The notes under the pieces are model-generated. The model worked only from the letters and a program-made list of their open reading frames with translations. It did no database searches and had not been told where the DNA came from. A stretch of 64,000 nt of DNA from assembly GCA_002189105.1 (NCBI GenBank), contig NIOB01000004.1, positions 186,001 through 250,000 of the forward strand. Direction: 5' to 3'. The stretch is from Saccharibacillus soli (GTDB lineage: Bacteria > Bacillota > Bacilli > Paenibacillales > Paenibacillaceae). The first letter of the stretch is position 1. The number at the start of each line of letters is the position of its first letter. Both the position numbers and the translations under genes were made by a program. Below, piece by piece: positions 43,855 through 52,929 of this stretch.

Positions 43855-44832
43855 CTACAATTCTTCCGCGTAACGGTGTTCTTCGGTCACAACCTCAAAT
43901 CCGGCTGCATGATAGACTTTCAAGGCATCTTCATTGCGAACTTCAACGTCCAGTTCTGCTTCCTCGCAGCCCAGATTTCGGATCTCATGCAGCGCCCGAG
44001 TGAGCAGGGCTGAAGCAAGGCCGCGTCTGCGGTGAGCAGCACGGGTCAGCACTTCTTCAATCTCGCCCGTCTCGCCGTCGGATACCCAGTACATCAGGCT
44101 GGCCGCCGGTTTGCCTTCCGAATCATAGGCCTGAAGCATCCGCCAACCGGGACGCGATACGATCTCGGCCAGACGTTCTGCGCCAATTGGCGTTGCGGGC
44201 CAGATTTCCATATCCAGCGCCAGATATTCGTCTGCTTGTTCGTTATTCAGAGCGTCGAATTCTCGCCAAGTATACCCTTCAGGCAGTGGGAAGGCTGCGG
44301 CGGCATCTGTCGTTTCAGCCTGCTGTCCTTCATTTGGCGAAGGTTTCTCCGCAAATTCGTGGCACATCCGATACTGCCGTTTCAGCGGGAAGAACTCGGG
44401 GCGCGAAGCGAAGTAGTCGGTGTTGGCCGCTTCTTCCACGTAATTGCCGAAACCGAGCAGCGTGCCGTGTGTATTCGGAAGATTTGTGCGGATCTCCAGA
44501 GCGCGGGCTTTCAACTTCTCGTACATCGCACCCACCAGCTCAGTATCGCTTTCGCGTTCAGGTAACGTTTTCAAATTGAAAAAGATGCGGTGTTTATTCG
44601 ACGGATCGGCCGCCGCAGGCATGATGCTGAACACATCAACCTGGCCTTTGGCAATCATCTTGTCTCCTTCAAAAGCGCAGTAAACGTTAGCCCAGTTCTC
44701 CGGCTCGCCTACCCACCAGAAGGTCACACGCCGTCCTTCAGCGGTTTGATTGTAAAAGGCACCCAGTGCCGGGAAGTCGCTTTCGCGGAAATGTCGAATG
44801 GAAAAAGTTGTCGTATGAGATTGCATGGTCAT
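43855..44832 (-). CDS. Two-domain GNAT family N-acetyltransferase
   Basis: 325 residues. The C-terminal ~140 residues are a clear GNAT (EVLTRAAHRRRGLASALLTR; ALKVYHAAGFEVVTEEHRYA). The N-terminal ~170 residues resemble a degenerate GNAT copy (FSIRHFRESDFPALGAFYNQ, ENWANVYCAFEGDKMIAKGQ) without the acetyl-CoA loop, a common tandem arrangement. AAGGAGGA precedes ATG 44832. First gene of the minus-strand cluster; it shares its upstream region, with paired palindromes, with the divergent DUF2239 gene. Confidence 0.88.
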   Translation of the reverse strand: MTMQSHTTTFSIRHFRESDFPALGAFYNQTAEGRRVTFWWVGEPENWANVYCAFEGDKMIAKGQVDVFSIMPAAADPSNKHRIFFNLKTLPERESDTELVGAMYEKLKARALEIRTNLPNTHGTLLGFGNYVEEAANTDYFASRPEFFPLKRQYRMCHEFAEKPSPNEGQQAETTDAAAAFPLPEGYTWREFDALNNEQADEYLALDMEIWPATPIGAERLAEIVSRPGWRMLQAYDSEGKPAASLMYWVSDGETGEIEEVLTRAAHRRRGLASALLTRALHEIRNLGCEEAELDVEVRNEDALKVYHAAGFEVVTEEHRYAEEL

Positions 44833-44996
44833 CAAGTCCTCCTTGGGAAACTCCGAATTCGTAGAATGAGTGGAATGAGATGGCATAAAATTTGAATCCT
44901 CCTTTCCAACGGGCAGCCCGTCTGCTATTGAGTATGCCTTAAAAAAGAGAGAAGAAATGAACCGTTCTTGCTTAGATTGGCGCATTTTTAACTATT

Positions 44997-45008
44997 TTAC
45001 CCGGGTAA
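44997..45008. promoter_or_regulatory. Palindrome TTACCCGGGTAA, copy 1
   Basis: Perfect 12-bp palindrome in the gap between the GNAT and DUF2239 genes, within the larger shared sequence TTTTACCCGG. A second copy lies 27 bp away. Confidence 0.6.
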
Positions 45009-45023
45009 TAGTGGCTTTTGTTT

Positions 45024-45035
45024 TTATCCGGGTAA
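45024..45035. promoter_or_regulatory. Palindrome TTATCCGGGTAA, copy 2
   Basis: Same motif with one mismatch, in opposite orientation (TTTTACCCGGATAA on the minus strand), 27 bp centre to centre from copy 1, i.e. between two and three DNA turns. Likely an operator pair for a dimeric regulator not encoded here. Confidence 0.6.
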
Positions 45036-45056
45036 AATTAAGGCGTAACAAAAAAG

Positions 45057-45728
45057 ATGAATATGGAGATGAATATGGATATGAGTATGGAACGTTATGG
45101 CACGGCTTTTCTGGATCGAACAATTATAGCGAACGGTGTACTCAGGCAGGTGGTCAGTGTAATACGCGATACACTGAACGAGTCACAGCTTGCCAGGCTG
45201 CTCATCTTTGACGACCGCACGGGCAGTCCGATTGACGTCGATCTACGCAAAGTCCAAGACGAAGGGCAGCGCAGTGACTCGTATCCATCAGCAGAGTCGT
45301 TGGAGGCATCGACAGACGAAGAACCAGGCGTCAAGCCGGTTTCCAAAGTCGGACGTCCCAAGCTTGGCGTCGTATCCGGTGAAGTGACGCTGCTGCCACG
45401 GCACTGGGAATGGCTCAAGAGCCAGCCGGGGGGCGCATCGGTTACGCTGCGCAAGTTGGTGGAAGAGGCTCAGCGTGCCGGGGAAACACAGGAGAAGAAA
45501 CGGAAATCGCAGGAAGCTGCCTATCGGTTCATGACGGCGATGGCTGGAGACTCCAAGGGATATGAGGAAGCGCTGCGCGAGTTGTATGCGGGGAACCGCG
45601 AACGGTTCAAGCACTGCGTCCAGTCATGGGAGCCTGATGTCGCTCGTTATACGCTTCAATTGGCCGAGTGTGCTTTTGGCAGATCTGATGATCCAGAAGC
45701 GGAACCGAATGGAATGAATAACTGTTAA
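45057..45728 (+). CDS. DUF2239 family protein
   Basis: 223 residues, cytoplasmic. Core block KVGRPKLGVVSGEVTLLPRH, then WEWLKSQPGGASVTLRKLVE, and a helical RFMTAMAGDSKGYEEALREL are what I recall of DUF2239. The N-terminal part carries DDRTGSPIDVDLR. Function of the family is unknown to me. The 5' end has six in-frame ATGs (45057-45087); GGAG at 45065 would favour ATG 45075, so the first six residues are doubtful. Two palindromes lie 20-60 bp upstream. Confidence 0.8.
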   Translation: MNMEMNMDMSMERYGTAFLDRTIIANGVLRQVVSVIRDTLNESQLARLLIFDDRTGSPIDVDLRKVQDEGQRSDSYPSAESLEASTDEEPGVKPVSKVGRPKLGVVSGEVTLLPRHWEWLKSQPGGASVTLRKLVEEAQRAGETQEKKRKSQEAAYRFMTAMAGDSKGYEEALRELYAGNRERFKHCVQSWEPDVARYTLQLAECAFGRSDDPEAEPNGMNNC

Positions 45729-45848
45729 CGGTGTCGAGCTGGAACGCGGCAGACTTGGCAGGCTCTTGGATGCAGGGCTGCCTGATTCAGATCCTGACGC
45801 AGCCATGTGACGCTTGGATTGCGCAAACATCCAGAATAAACAAAACAG

Positions 45849-45901
45849 CTCCCTTTTTCTGCCGTTGACGGATTGTGGTTCCGTAAGCGGCAGAAAGGGA
45901 G
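45849..45901. repeat. Large imperfect hairpin in the 45.7-46.2 kb gap
   Basis: CTCCCTTTTTCTGCCG pairs with CGGCAGAAAGGGAG (two-base bulge), then a 3x3 internal loop, then ACGGA / TCCGT around a 7-nt loop. About 19 pairs. On the minus strand it is followed by TGTTTTGTTT, so it may terminate the FAD-oxidoreductase transcript; its size and internal structure also fit a dispersed intergenic repeat. The rest of 45729-46182 has only a short direct repeat (TCACTACCATG twice near 46078). Confidence 0.65.
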
Positions 45902-46182
45902 TCAAACTGCGTTCTAAAAGAATGACGTTCTGTTAAAAGGCGTTCAAACGGCGAAGGCAGCCAATTTGGACAAACATGCGTATTCATCCTGCCTTTTCCT
46001 GCGGTCAGTGCATGGACGATGTTCCAATCGCATCGAAACCGTATTGCAGCAGTGCTGCAACGTTACTTGGCAGCGTTCACTACCATGTCACTACCATGAT
46101 CCGATAGCGAGACTCAATAGCCGCAGCCGCGATACAGCCGTGTCCGAGCAGGCCAGGGAAAATGGTTGTGCTTCTCCGTATT

Positions 46183-48615
46183 CTAACGAAGCTCGCTTAC
46201 GTTCTCCGGGTCACAGTCATAGACCCGAATCTCGATCAATTCCGCATAAGGGCTGCCGTTGGTGGCTTCGACGGTCAGGCGCAGGCTGCGGAGCGAGACG
46301 GGCTGCGCCAGTTTGTGGACGACTCTGCGGCGGCGGTTGTTCTGCCCCACAGCAAGCAGCGACCAATCCGCGCTGGAGTCTGGCGTCTGATGGACTCCCT
46401 TTATTTCGTTATCCTGAGCCATTTGCATGTGTGGGGTGCTGCTCGTTCCAACCGCTTCATCGATGATAGACGCTTCCTGCCCTTCAATGGCTTCACGTAC
46501 TTCGACCGCTTCCAGTCGATAATCGCGGATCAGCTCGGGAATGATGTCGAAGTCCGTCCGATGGTGATGCAGATTCACCAGGTCTTCGTTCACATCATCG
46601 TTGAACGTCAGATGAATCTCGGAGACCGTCTGCGGCTGCTCCCAGTCCAGGCGCAGCCAGGGCTGAAGGTCGGCAGCGGAGGGAGCGGTGCCGCCGTTAT
46701 CCATTCGCTCCGACAGCCACATCTGCGGCCCGGCAAACGGCCGATGATAGCCGTTTACCGCACGCTCGGGCGCATAGGCTTCCGTCGCGGATTCGACGCG
46801 GAAGCAGAACGGCTGCCGCGCCAGGCCGCGCATCTGCCACTCGACAAGGGGCTGATTGTCGAGTCGGTCTTCCAGATCCTGCGAGACGCGGGCTTCGCCG
46901 CCGCGCTCAAAGGCCAGTACCCCGCTCAGCGCATCCTCTGAGCGGTAGAGCCGTACGGCTGCGCTGCCCCGTACGATCAGGAACGCGTTGCGCGGCGTCT
47001 CCGGCCGCCAATTCAGATCGAAATGCGTCCAGCGCGCTTCGCCTCCGCCTTCCACGCGGGCGGTCGCCGTCGCCCGCAGCGTATGCGGAACGTAGTTCTC
47101 GCCGCGGCCGGTGTCCCACAGCTCGGCCGTTACCTCGGCGTCTTCATCCGCCGACAGAAGCAGGGACACGCCGGACACTTCGGGGTCCGCCGGAAAGAGC
47201 AGGGCCGCGTCCCGACTCAGGGGGTACGCCGTGCCCGGCCGCTCCAGCGCGATGCGCCGGAGCGTGCTGGACGCGCTCAAGGATGCAGAGCGCGTCAGGT
47301 CCAGCGGATCGTCGGCGCGTCGCCCGACGATGGAGGCCCCGCGCCGGATCAGCGTCCGGCGCAGCCGTTCCAGATGCCGCGCGCGAAGCTCGCGCGGCGT
47401 CACGCCCAGAGCCGAGCACAGCGCGGCTCCGGTGCCTGCGGCTTCACCGATGGCGGCGCAGGTCGCCATGACGCGCGTCGTGCCGAAGGCGACGTGCGAA
47501 GCGCTGATGTTGCGCCCCGCCATCAGCATGTTGCTCACATTCGCGGAATACAGCGAAGAGAAGGGGACGTGATAGACGCCGTCCATGTGGTAATGCTTCG
47601 ACCCGCTGGCTTCGGCATACATCCCCTGCGGCGGGTGCAGGTCAATCGACCAGCCGCCAAAAGCCACGGCATCCTCAAACTCTCGCTGCGCGATAATGTC
47701 ATTTTGATTCAGCACATAATCGCCGACAAAACGTCGATATTCCCGTTTGCCGGGCAGCGAACCGACCCATTCCAGCGTCAGGTTGTCCGCCTCGAATTTG
47801 CGGGAATTTTTGATATAGTCCCAGATGCCGTAGATCACGGAGGACAGCTCATCGCGGATGCGTTCGTTATCATGGACAATATCATGTTCGCCGCCCCATT
47901 CAATCCACCAGTAATGGCAGCCCGAATCTCCGCTTTTAATGACCCGTTTCAGCGGAATGGAGGTCTTCGAGATGTCCTTGGCAAAGGAAGGCGGAATAAA
48001 CTTCACCGGCCGACCTTCATCCTTGGTATAAAAGAGCATGGTGCTGCCCAGCGTGATGTTGTCCGCGATCTCCGGTGCCCATTCTTCATTGTACGTCTCT
48101 CTGGCTTCGCGCCCCAGCATGTAGGTCGCGCCTGCCAGAAATCCGATCAATCCATCGCCCGTGCAGTCCATATAGACATCGCTCTCAAAAAGAATCCGCC
48201 GTTCCGATCCCATCATCCAGCCGGTAACCGAGGTGATGCGGCGTTCTTCCTCCGGCCCGTCCGCTTCCACTTCATGGACATCCGTGTTGAGAAATAAGGT
48301 AATGTTGGCTTCGGCTTTGACCGCTTCCAGCACCGTAAGATCCCACAGATAGGGATTGCCTTCCGGATTGCGATACTGATTCTCAACGAATAATTCGCCC
48401 ATGATGCCCGTTTCACGCGCATAGCGATTCAGGCCGTGAGCCGTTGCCCCGCAGACCCATACCCGAACTTCACTGCTGGAGTTGCCGCCCAATACGGGAC
48501 GATTCTGCACCAGCGAGACTTTCCGCCCAAGCCGTGCTGCTGCGATTGCCGCGCACACGCCAGCCAGACCTCCCCCGATCACCGTGACATCGCTTCGTAC
48601 CGTTTCCTTCTGCAT
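46183..48615 (-). CDS. Large FAD-dependent oxidoreductase with C-terminal beta-rich domain
   Basis: 810 residues. N-terminal FAD site VTVIGGGLAGVCAAIAAARL, GGNSSSEVRV, DCTGDGLIGFLAGA and the C-terminal FAD contact NISASHVAFGTTRVMATCA place residues 1-420 in the FAD_oxidored (PF12831) group. From ~500 the protein becomes beta-rich; the last ~180 residues (YAPERAVNGYHRPFAGPQMW, PQTVSEIHLTFNDD, SLRSLRLTVEATNGSPYAEL) read like a discoidin/F5-8C carbohydrate-binding module, although no signal peptide is present. Substrate unknown; PF12831 genes often sit in sugar-use loci. AAGGAGCG precedes ATG 48615. Divergent from an AraC regulator. Confidence 0.87.
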   Translation of the reverse strand: MQKETVRSDVTVIGGGLAGVCAAIAAARLGRKVSLVQNRPVLGGNSSSEVRVWVCGATAHGLNRYARETGIMGELFVENQYRNPEGNPYLWDLTVLEAVKAEANITLFLNTDVHEVEADGPEEERRITSVTGWMMGSERRILFESDVYMDCTGDGLIGFLAGATYMLGREARETYNEEWAPEIADNITLGSTMLFYTKDEGRPVKFIPPSFAKDISKTSIPLKRVIKSGDSGCHYWWIEWGGEHDIVHDNERIRDELSSVIYGIWDYIKNSRKFEADNLTLEWVGSLPGKREYRRFVGDYVLNQNDIIAQREFEDAVAFGGWSIDLHPPQGMYAEASGSKHYHMDGVYHVPFSSLYSANVSNMLMAGRNISASHVAFGTTRVMATCAAIGEAAGTGAALCSALGVTPRELRARHLERLRRTLIRRGASIVGRRADDPLDLTRSASLSASSTLRRIALERPGTAYPLSRDAALLFPADPEVSGVSLLLSADEDAEVTAELWDTGRGENYVPHTLRATATARVEGGGEARWTHFDLNWRPETPRNAFLIVRGSAAVRLYRSEDALSGVLAFERGGEARVSQDLEDRLDNQPLVEWQMRGLARQPFCFRVESATEAYAPERAVNGYHRPFAGPQMWLSERMDNGGTAPSAADLQPWLRLDWEQPQTVSEIHLTFNDDVNEDLVNLHHHRTDFDIIPELIRDYRLEAVEVREAIEGQEASIIDEAVGTSSTPHMQMAQDNEIKGVHQTPDSSADWSLLAVGQNNRRRRVVHKLAQPVSLRSLRLTVEATNGSPYAELIEIRVYDCDPENVSELR

Positions 48616-48829
48616 CGCTGCACGCTCCTTTTTGATCTGCTGCCATCCGCCGTTTCTATTCTTGCACTTGGCATGTCTTTGATTTCAGCATAGGAGGATG
48701 AGGAAGACTTTAAAATGCAGAAATAAAGCAAATGTCATATACTTTATTTCATAGAAGCTATTTCGTTTACAGACTTTTTTCATAAAAGGTGGGGAGAAGA
48801 GAATGGCGAAGCCTGAAAGGAGAGCGAAC

Positions 48830-49912
48830 ATGAAGCTGAACGAACATATCTACTGGCAGAACAAAACGCGTTTTGACCTTGAAGAAGATCAATATGAGAC
48901 CTGGACGCTATTTGCGGTTGAGGAAGGAAGTTTTCGCTTTGAGATCGAGATGCCTAGAGGCGTTGATCGCTCAAATGCTGACTTCCGGCTGCCTGGTTCT
49001 CCGCGATCCGCATCGCGGTCGTCTGCTTCATCTGCGCATCTGCGTAACGGGTCGGGGGCGTCTTCCCAATCGGACGCCTTGAAAAAAGGGGAAGCAGTCT
49101 CAGACGCTCCCGTCGCGGGAAGCCTATTTCCGCCTGCATCCGCAGCAGGCGGGTTCCCTGAAACAAGCAGCGGCATAAAAGCAGGCGATGGCTCAGCAGC
49201 AAGAAATAACTCAGAGGCAGGCAATGGCGCAGCAGCAAAACATGGCGCTCAAGCGTATCTTCTTCCGCTTGCCGGAGAAGCGGGTTTTGGCTCTGCCGTG
49301 CTGTGTCCACCCGGCGGTATCCTGCGGCGGGAGACGGTCACGCCGCTCACGTTCCATTACCTCCAGTTCGAGGGGGTCGAGGAGCCAGGCGGCGTCTGCC
49401 CATGGATTCCAGGGCTGCTGACGTTTGAAGATGTCAGACGCCTGCGCTCGAACTACGCCCACCTCCGCCGGGCGGAAGGCGATGCCTCCCCGGCGGGCAG
49501 AGCCTGGACGCTGCACCTGGCGCTGGATCTGCTGCGCCTGCATCAGACCGAGCAGCGGCGCGATCTGCGGCCGGAAGTCCGCTTCACGGAGGATGCGCTG
49601 ATGGCTCGCGCCGCCGCCGAGATCGAGGCGCGATTTGCCGCGCCGCTGCCGCTGGAGGCGCTGGCCGCGGAACTCGGCCTCAGCCCCGTGCAGTTCACCC
49701 GCCGCTTCCGGGCTGCTTTTGGAGAGACGCCTTCGCGCTTTCTCAAGACGCTGCGGCTGGAACGTGCCCGCCGTCTGCTGGGCGACACCGAGCTGACGCT
49801 TGCCGAGATCGCCGAGCGCTGCGGCTACGAGAACGGCTTTTACCTCAGCCGCGTCTTCACGGCGGAGAACGGCATCGCCCCGTCAGAGTACCGCCGCCGC
49901 CGCCGCGTATAA
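48830..49912 (+). CDS. AraC-family transcriptional regulator with low-complexity insert
   Basis: 360 residues. C-terminal double HTH (residues ~258-358: LPLEALAAELGLSPVQFTRR and IAERCGYENGFYLSRVF). The N-terminal sensor region starts like a cupin (WTLFAVEEGSFRFEIEMPRG) and resumes at ~165 with VLCPPGGILRRETVTPLTFH; between them are ~110 residues of Ser/Ala/Gly-rich sequence that break the cupin sheet. ATG 48830 is chosen for AAAGGAG 7 nt upstream; ATG 48803 is possible. Divergent from the FAD oxidoreductase (214-nt shared region), which it probably controls. Confidence 0.86.
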   Translation: MKLNEHIYWQNKTRFDLEEDQYETWTLFAVEEGSFRFEIEMPRGVDRSNADFRLPGSPRSASRSSASSAHLRNGSGASSQSDALKKGEAVSDAPVAGSLFPPASAAGGFPETSSGIKAGDGSAARNNSEAGNGAAAKHGAQAYLLPLAGEAGFGSAVLCPPGGILRRETVTPLTFHYLQFEGVEEPGGVCPWIPGLLTFEDVRRLRSNYAHLRRAEGDASPAGRAWTLHLALDLLRLHQTEQRRDLRPEVRFTEDALMARAAAEIEARFAAPLPLEALAAELGLSPVQFTRRFRAAFGETPSRFLKTLRLERARRLLGDTELTLAEIAERCGYENGFYLSRVFTAENGIAPSEYRRRRRV

Positions 49913-50126
49913 CGCGCTGCCCAGGCGGTGCCTTGCCCGCTGCTCTTTTCCGTCTTCATTCCAATAGAACAAATCTACACATCCTCACAGCCGCTCCAGC
50001 GTCTACTCCTGCCCAATCGCACATATCCACGCAATTTGAACCATTTGCACACGCTTGCGTTTTTCCTTCGCCGCTCCGAGGTATAATGAAGCCAACTATT
50101 CCCGGTTGTGAAGGAGCGAGAAGCCG

Positions 50127-52034
50127 ATGCGCCAATGGTTTACCCAACGCCGGATCTTCCGGCCGTCCTTGCGGACACTGATCCCGCAGAAACTCAAACA
50201 TCGTCTGTTCGCTGCTTTTGTGCTCTTGATTCTGGTTCCGTTCGCGCTGCTTAATGTCTACAATTATCGCCAGATCGAGCGGGTCGTGGAAGAGAAGATC
50301 AGCCGCCAGAGCCGCGACCAACTGGTTCAGCTCAATCGTACGCTGGAAGATCAGATGAGCATTGCCTACAAGACGCTCATTTTTCTGGAGCAGGATTCGT
50401 CCGTACGCGGCGTGCTTCAGCACCCCGAGAATCGCACTTCACTGGAGAACCAGGCGCTGATTGAGGAGAAATTCAAGTCGCTGGGCAACAGCTTTTTCCT
50501 GTACAATCCATATGTTTATTTTACGCTGCTGGATTTTCATGATAGCGTTTACACTTCCTATGCGCCCAGAGTCCAATTGGAGTATCAGCCATATCGGGCG
50601 CTGTTTGCCTCCCAGTTGAGCGAAGAGGGGGAGAATTCGGCACTTTCCGCCGATCCGTCGGCTCCCGATGGACTGTATTACCGCTGGGACCCGCGTGACG
50701 AGAATAATATCCTGCGCGAGATTTCGTCCGTGCCTTATCTGCTATCGCTGTATGCGTATATGCGAGATGCCGGAGGAGAACCTTATGGTCTGGCGAGGAT
50801 TGGCATTGATTATTCCTCATGGTTCCGCTCTGCGCTCAAGGATATGCCGGGCGAACAGGATTATTTTCTAATGACAGGCAGTGGTGAACCTCTGGCCGCT
50901 TCCCCGCAGGATGCGCGTCTGACCAACCGGATCATCGCAGACATCCGCGCAGGTGGCGATCATGCGTATCTGACGGATCGTGAATCGGGGATGTTGGTCA
51001 ACTACGTCTATATCGAGTCGCTCGACTGGTACATGGTAAGCCGGATTCCGCTGAATGTACTGTTTGCCGAGATTTCCGAGCTAAAAAGCCGTTATTTCCT
51101 GACTTTCTACGGATTGACCGCGATATTCATCCTGTTCGCCTTCATGATCTCGTCGGCGTTCCTCAAGCCGCTGTCGCTGCTTCAGACCCGAATGAAGGAA
51201 GCGGCGAGCAAAAACCTGCGCGTGCGCATCTCCGAGGAACGCAGCCGGGGTGAAGTGCTGGAGCTGACTCGCACCTTCAATACGATGCTGGAGGATACGC
51301 ATGAGCTGATTCGCAAACTCAAAGCGGAGGAGCGGCAGAAGGAGGCCGTCCGGGTGCATATGCTGCTGGCCCAGATGAATCCCCATTTTCTGCTCAATAC
51401 GCTCAATACGATGAAGTGGAGTTCCATTCGCAGCGGCAGCGAGGATATTACGGAGATGTGTGTGTCGCTGGGCAAGCTGCTGGAAGCCAGCCTGAACTCG
51501 GAAGTCGAGCTGATTCACCTCAAGGATGAGATTGAACTGGTACAGGCTTATCTGCACATTCAGCGCATCCGCTACCGCGACGCGTTTGGCGTGACCTGCC
51601 AGTTTGATGAGGAGCTGGAGTATGCACTGGTGCCCAAGCTCAGTTTGCAGCCGCTGGTGGAGAACGCCATTCGGCACGGGGTATCTCCGCTCTCGCGGCG
51701 CGGCGAGATTGCCATTCACATTCGCCGGGAAGATGGATCGTTGGAGCTGGAAGTTGAAGATAACGGAGTGGGCATGGAAGAATCACGGCGCCAGAAGAGA
51801 GTCGGCGAACGTCAGGGCATTGGTCTGTCGAATCTCCGGGAGCGGCTGCAGCTGCTGTATCGCGGCGAGAGTGGGCTGGAGATCGTGGATTTGAAGCCGG
51901 GAACACGGGTGAGATTCCGTATCCCATTCCTGCTGTCTACTCCATATCGGGCGGGCATCGAAGGATCGATCAGTCCCCAATTTGACCAAGAAGGAGGCGA
52001 TGCGGATGTGGACCGTGCTGCTGGTGGAAGATGA
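50127..52034 (+). CDS. YesM-like sensor histidine kinase
   Basis: 635 residues. Membrane helix at ~25-45, extracellular Cache-type sensor domain (~50-320), second helix at ~325-350, HAMP (~350-405: PLSLLQTRMKEAASKNLRVR), His_kinase domain with NPHFLLNTLNTMKW and His420, and an HATPase domain (VENAIRHGV, DNGVGM, GIGLSNLRERL). This is the kinase of YesM/YesN pairs, which in Bacillales mostly sense extracellular oligosaccharides or peptides. AAGGAG lies 10 nt before ATG 50127. Its 3' end overlaps the response regulator by 29 nt. Confidence 0.92.
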   Translation: MRQWFTQRRIFRPSLRTLIPQKLKHRLFAAFVLLILVPFALLNVYNYRQIERVVEEKISRQSRDQLVQLNRTLEDQMSIAYKTLIFLEQDSSVRGVLQHPENRTSLENQALIEEKFKSLGNSFFLYNPYVYFTLLDFHDSVYTSYAPRVQLEYQPYRALFASQLSEEGENSALSADPSAPDGLYYRWDPRDENNILREISSVPYLLSLYAYMRDAGGEPYGLARIGIDYSSWFRSALKDMPGEQDYFLMTGSGEPLAASPQDARLTNRIIADIRAGGDHAYLTDRESGMLVNYVYIESLDWYMVSRIPLNVLFAEISELKSRYFLTFYGLTAIFILFAFMISSAFLKPLSLLQTRMKEAASKNLRVRISEERSRGEVLELTRTFNTMLEDTHELIRKLKAEERQKEAVRVHMLLAQMNPHFLLNTLNTMKWSSIRSGSEDITEMCVSLGKLLEASLNSEVELIHLKDEIELVQAYLHIQRIRYRDAFGVTCQFDEELEYALVPKLSLQPLVENAIRHGVSPLSRRGEIAIHIRREDGSLELEVEDNGVGMEESRRQKRVGERQGIGLSNLRERLQLLYRGESGLEIVDLKPGTRVRFRIPFLLSTPYRAGIEGSISPQFDQEGGDADVDRAAGGR

Positions 52035-52929
52035 AGTGTTTGTACGGGAATCGGTGCGGGAGATTATTTCCTGGGAAGAACTGGGCTTTCGGGTGATCGG
52101 GGAATCCGGCAATGGAGAAGAAGCGCTGGGGATCATTCGCCGGGAGCAGCCGGATCTGGTGCTGTCCGACATTATTATGCCGGGTCTCGACGGGATTGAA
52201 CTGCTGCGCCGCTCCCGTGAAGAGGGAGTACGGAGCAAGTTCGTGATGTTGACGTGTATGGGAGAGTTTGAATACGTGCGGCAGGCCATGGAATATGGGG
52301 CTTCCAACTATATTCTCAAGCTGTCGATGAGCGTGAATTCGCTGCGCGATACCCTGCGTAAGGTAGGGGCAGAGCTGGCCGGTTCGGATCGGCAGACGAC
52401 AGGCGCAGCACGCAGCGAATCATCCGCCCCTGCTGAATCCGCTCTGCCGGATGCCAAGAGCGCCGCGCTTTTGGATACGAGGAAGCCGCAAGACGCTGTT
52501 GATGTTCCTCTCCAGACTAAATCCGGGGATGAGACGGAGGGAGTTGAAGAGGGGAGCCGCCCTGCCGATTTGAGTTTGTTTCCGTTTTATGATGAGACGA
52601 TTATTGCCCATCCGGAAGTGCGGCGTATCGTGGAACACATCCATGCCCATTACGAGAGTGACATTACGGTCAAGTCCATGTCGCGTTATGTGATGATGGG
52701 CGAGAATTACGTCAGTGCTCTTTTTAAAAAGAAAACCGGATACACGCTCATTCATTATCTGCATGGCGTACGCATTGCCAAAGCCGTGGATTATCTGCGC
52801 GATACCCAGCTTCCCGTCCATGAGATTGGGCAGCGAGTGGGGTTTGCGAATGACAACTACTTCATTAAGATCTTCAAGCGTTGGATGACGGTGACTCCGA
52901 GCCAATATCGGCAGCAGTCCAGCCGGTAG
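52006..52929 (+). CDS. YesN-like AraC-type response regulator
   Basis: 307 residues: receiver (1-120; LLVEDEVFVRESV, phospho-Asp55 in LVLSDIIMPG, Lys in YILKLSMS), a Ser/Ala/Asp-rich linker of ~70 residues (~120-195), and a C-terminal AraC double HTH (~205-305: MSRYVMMGENYVSALFKKKT and IGQRVGFANDNYFIKIFKRW). ATG 52006 lies 8 nt after AAGGAGG; ATG 52000 is too close. Should control the sugar ABC operon that follows. Confidence 0.92.
   Translation: MWTVLLVEDEVFVRESVREIISWEELGFRVIGESGNGEEALGIIRREQPDLVLSDIIMPGLDGIELLRRSREEGVRSKFVMLTCMGEFEYVRQAMEYGASNYILKLSMSVNSLRDTLRKVGAELAGSDRQTTGAARSESSAPAESALPDAKSAALLDTRKPQDAVDVPLQTKSGDETEGVEEGSRPADLSLFPFYDETIIAHPEVRRIVEHIHAHYESDITVKSMSRYVMMGENYVSALFKKKTGYTLIHYLHGVRIAKAVDYLRDTQLPVHEIGQRVGFANDNYFIKIFKRWMTVTPSQYRQQSSR

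Noticed and set aside
42812-43873. 353-codon plus-strand open frame
   Set aside because: Antisense to the GNAT-GNAT-pentapeptide gene, whose domains are unmistakable.
45787-45987. Short minus-strand frames around the 45.85-kb hairpin
   Set aside because: They read through the hairpin and lack ribosome binding sites; the DNA structure is the better explanation.
47023-48297. 424-codon plus-strand open frame
   Set aside because: Antisense to the FAD oxidoreductase, composition of a shadow frame (Arg/Gln/His-rich), no family motif.
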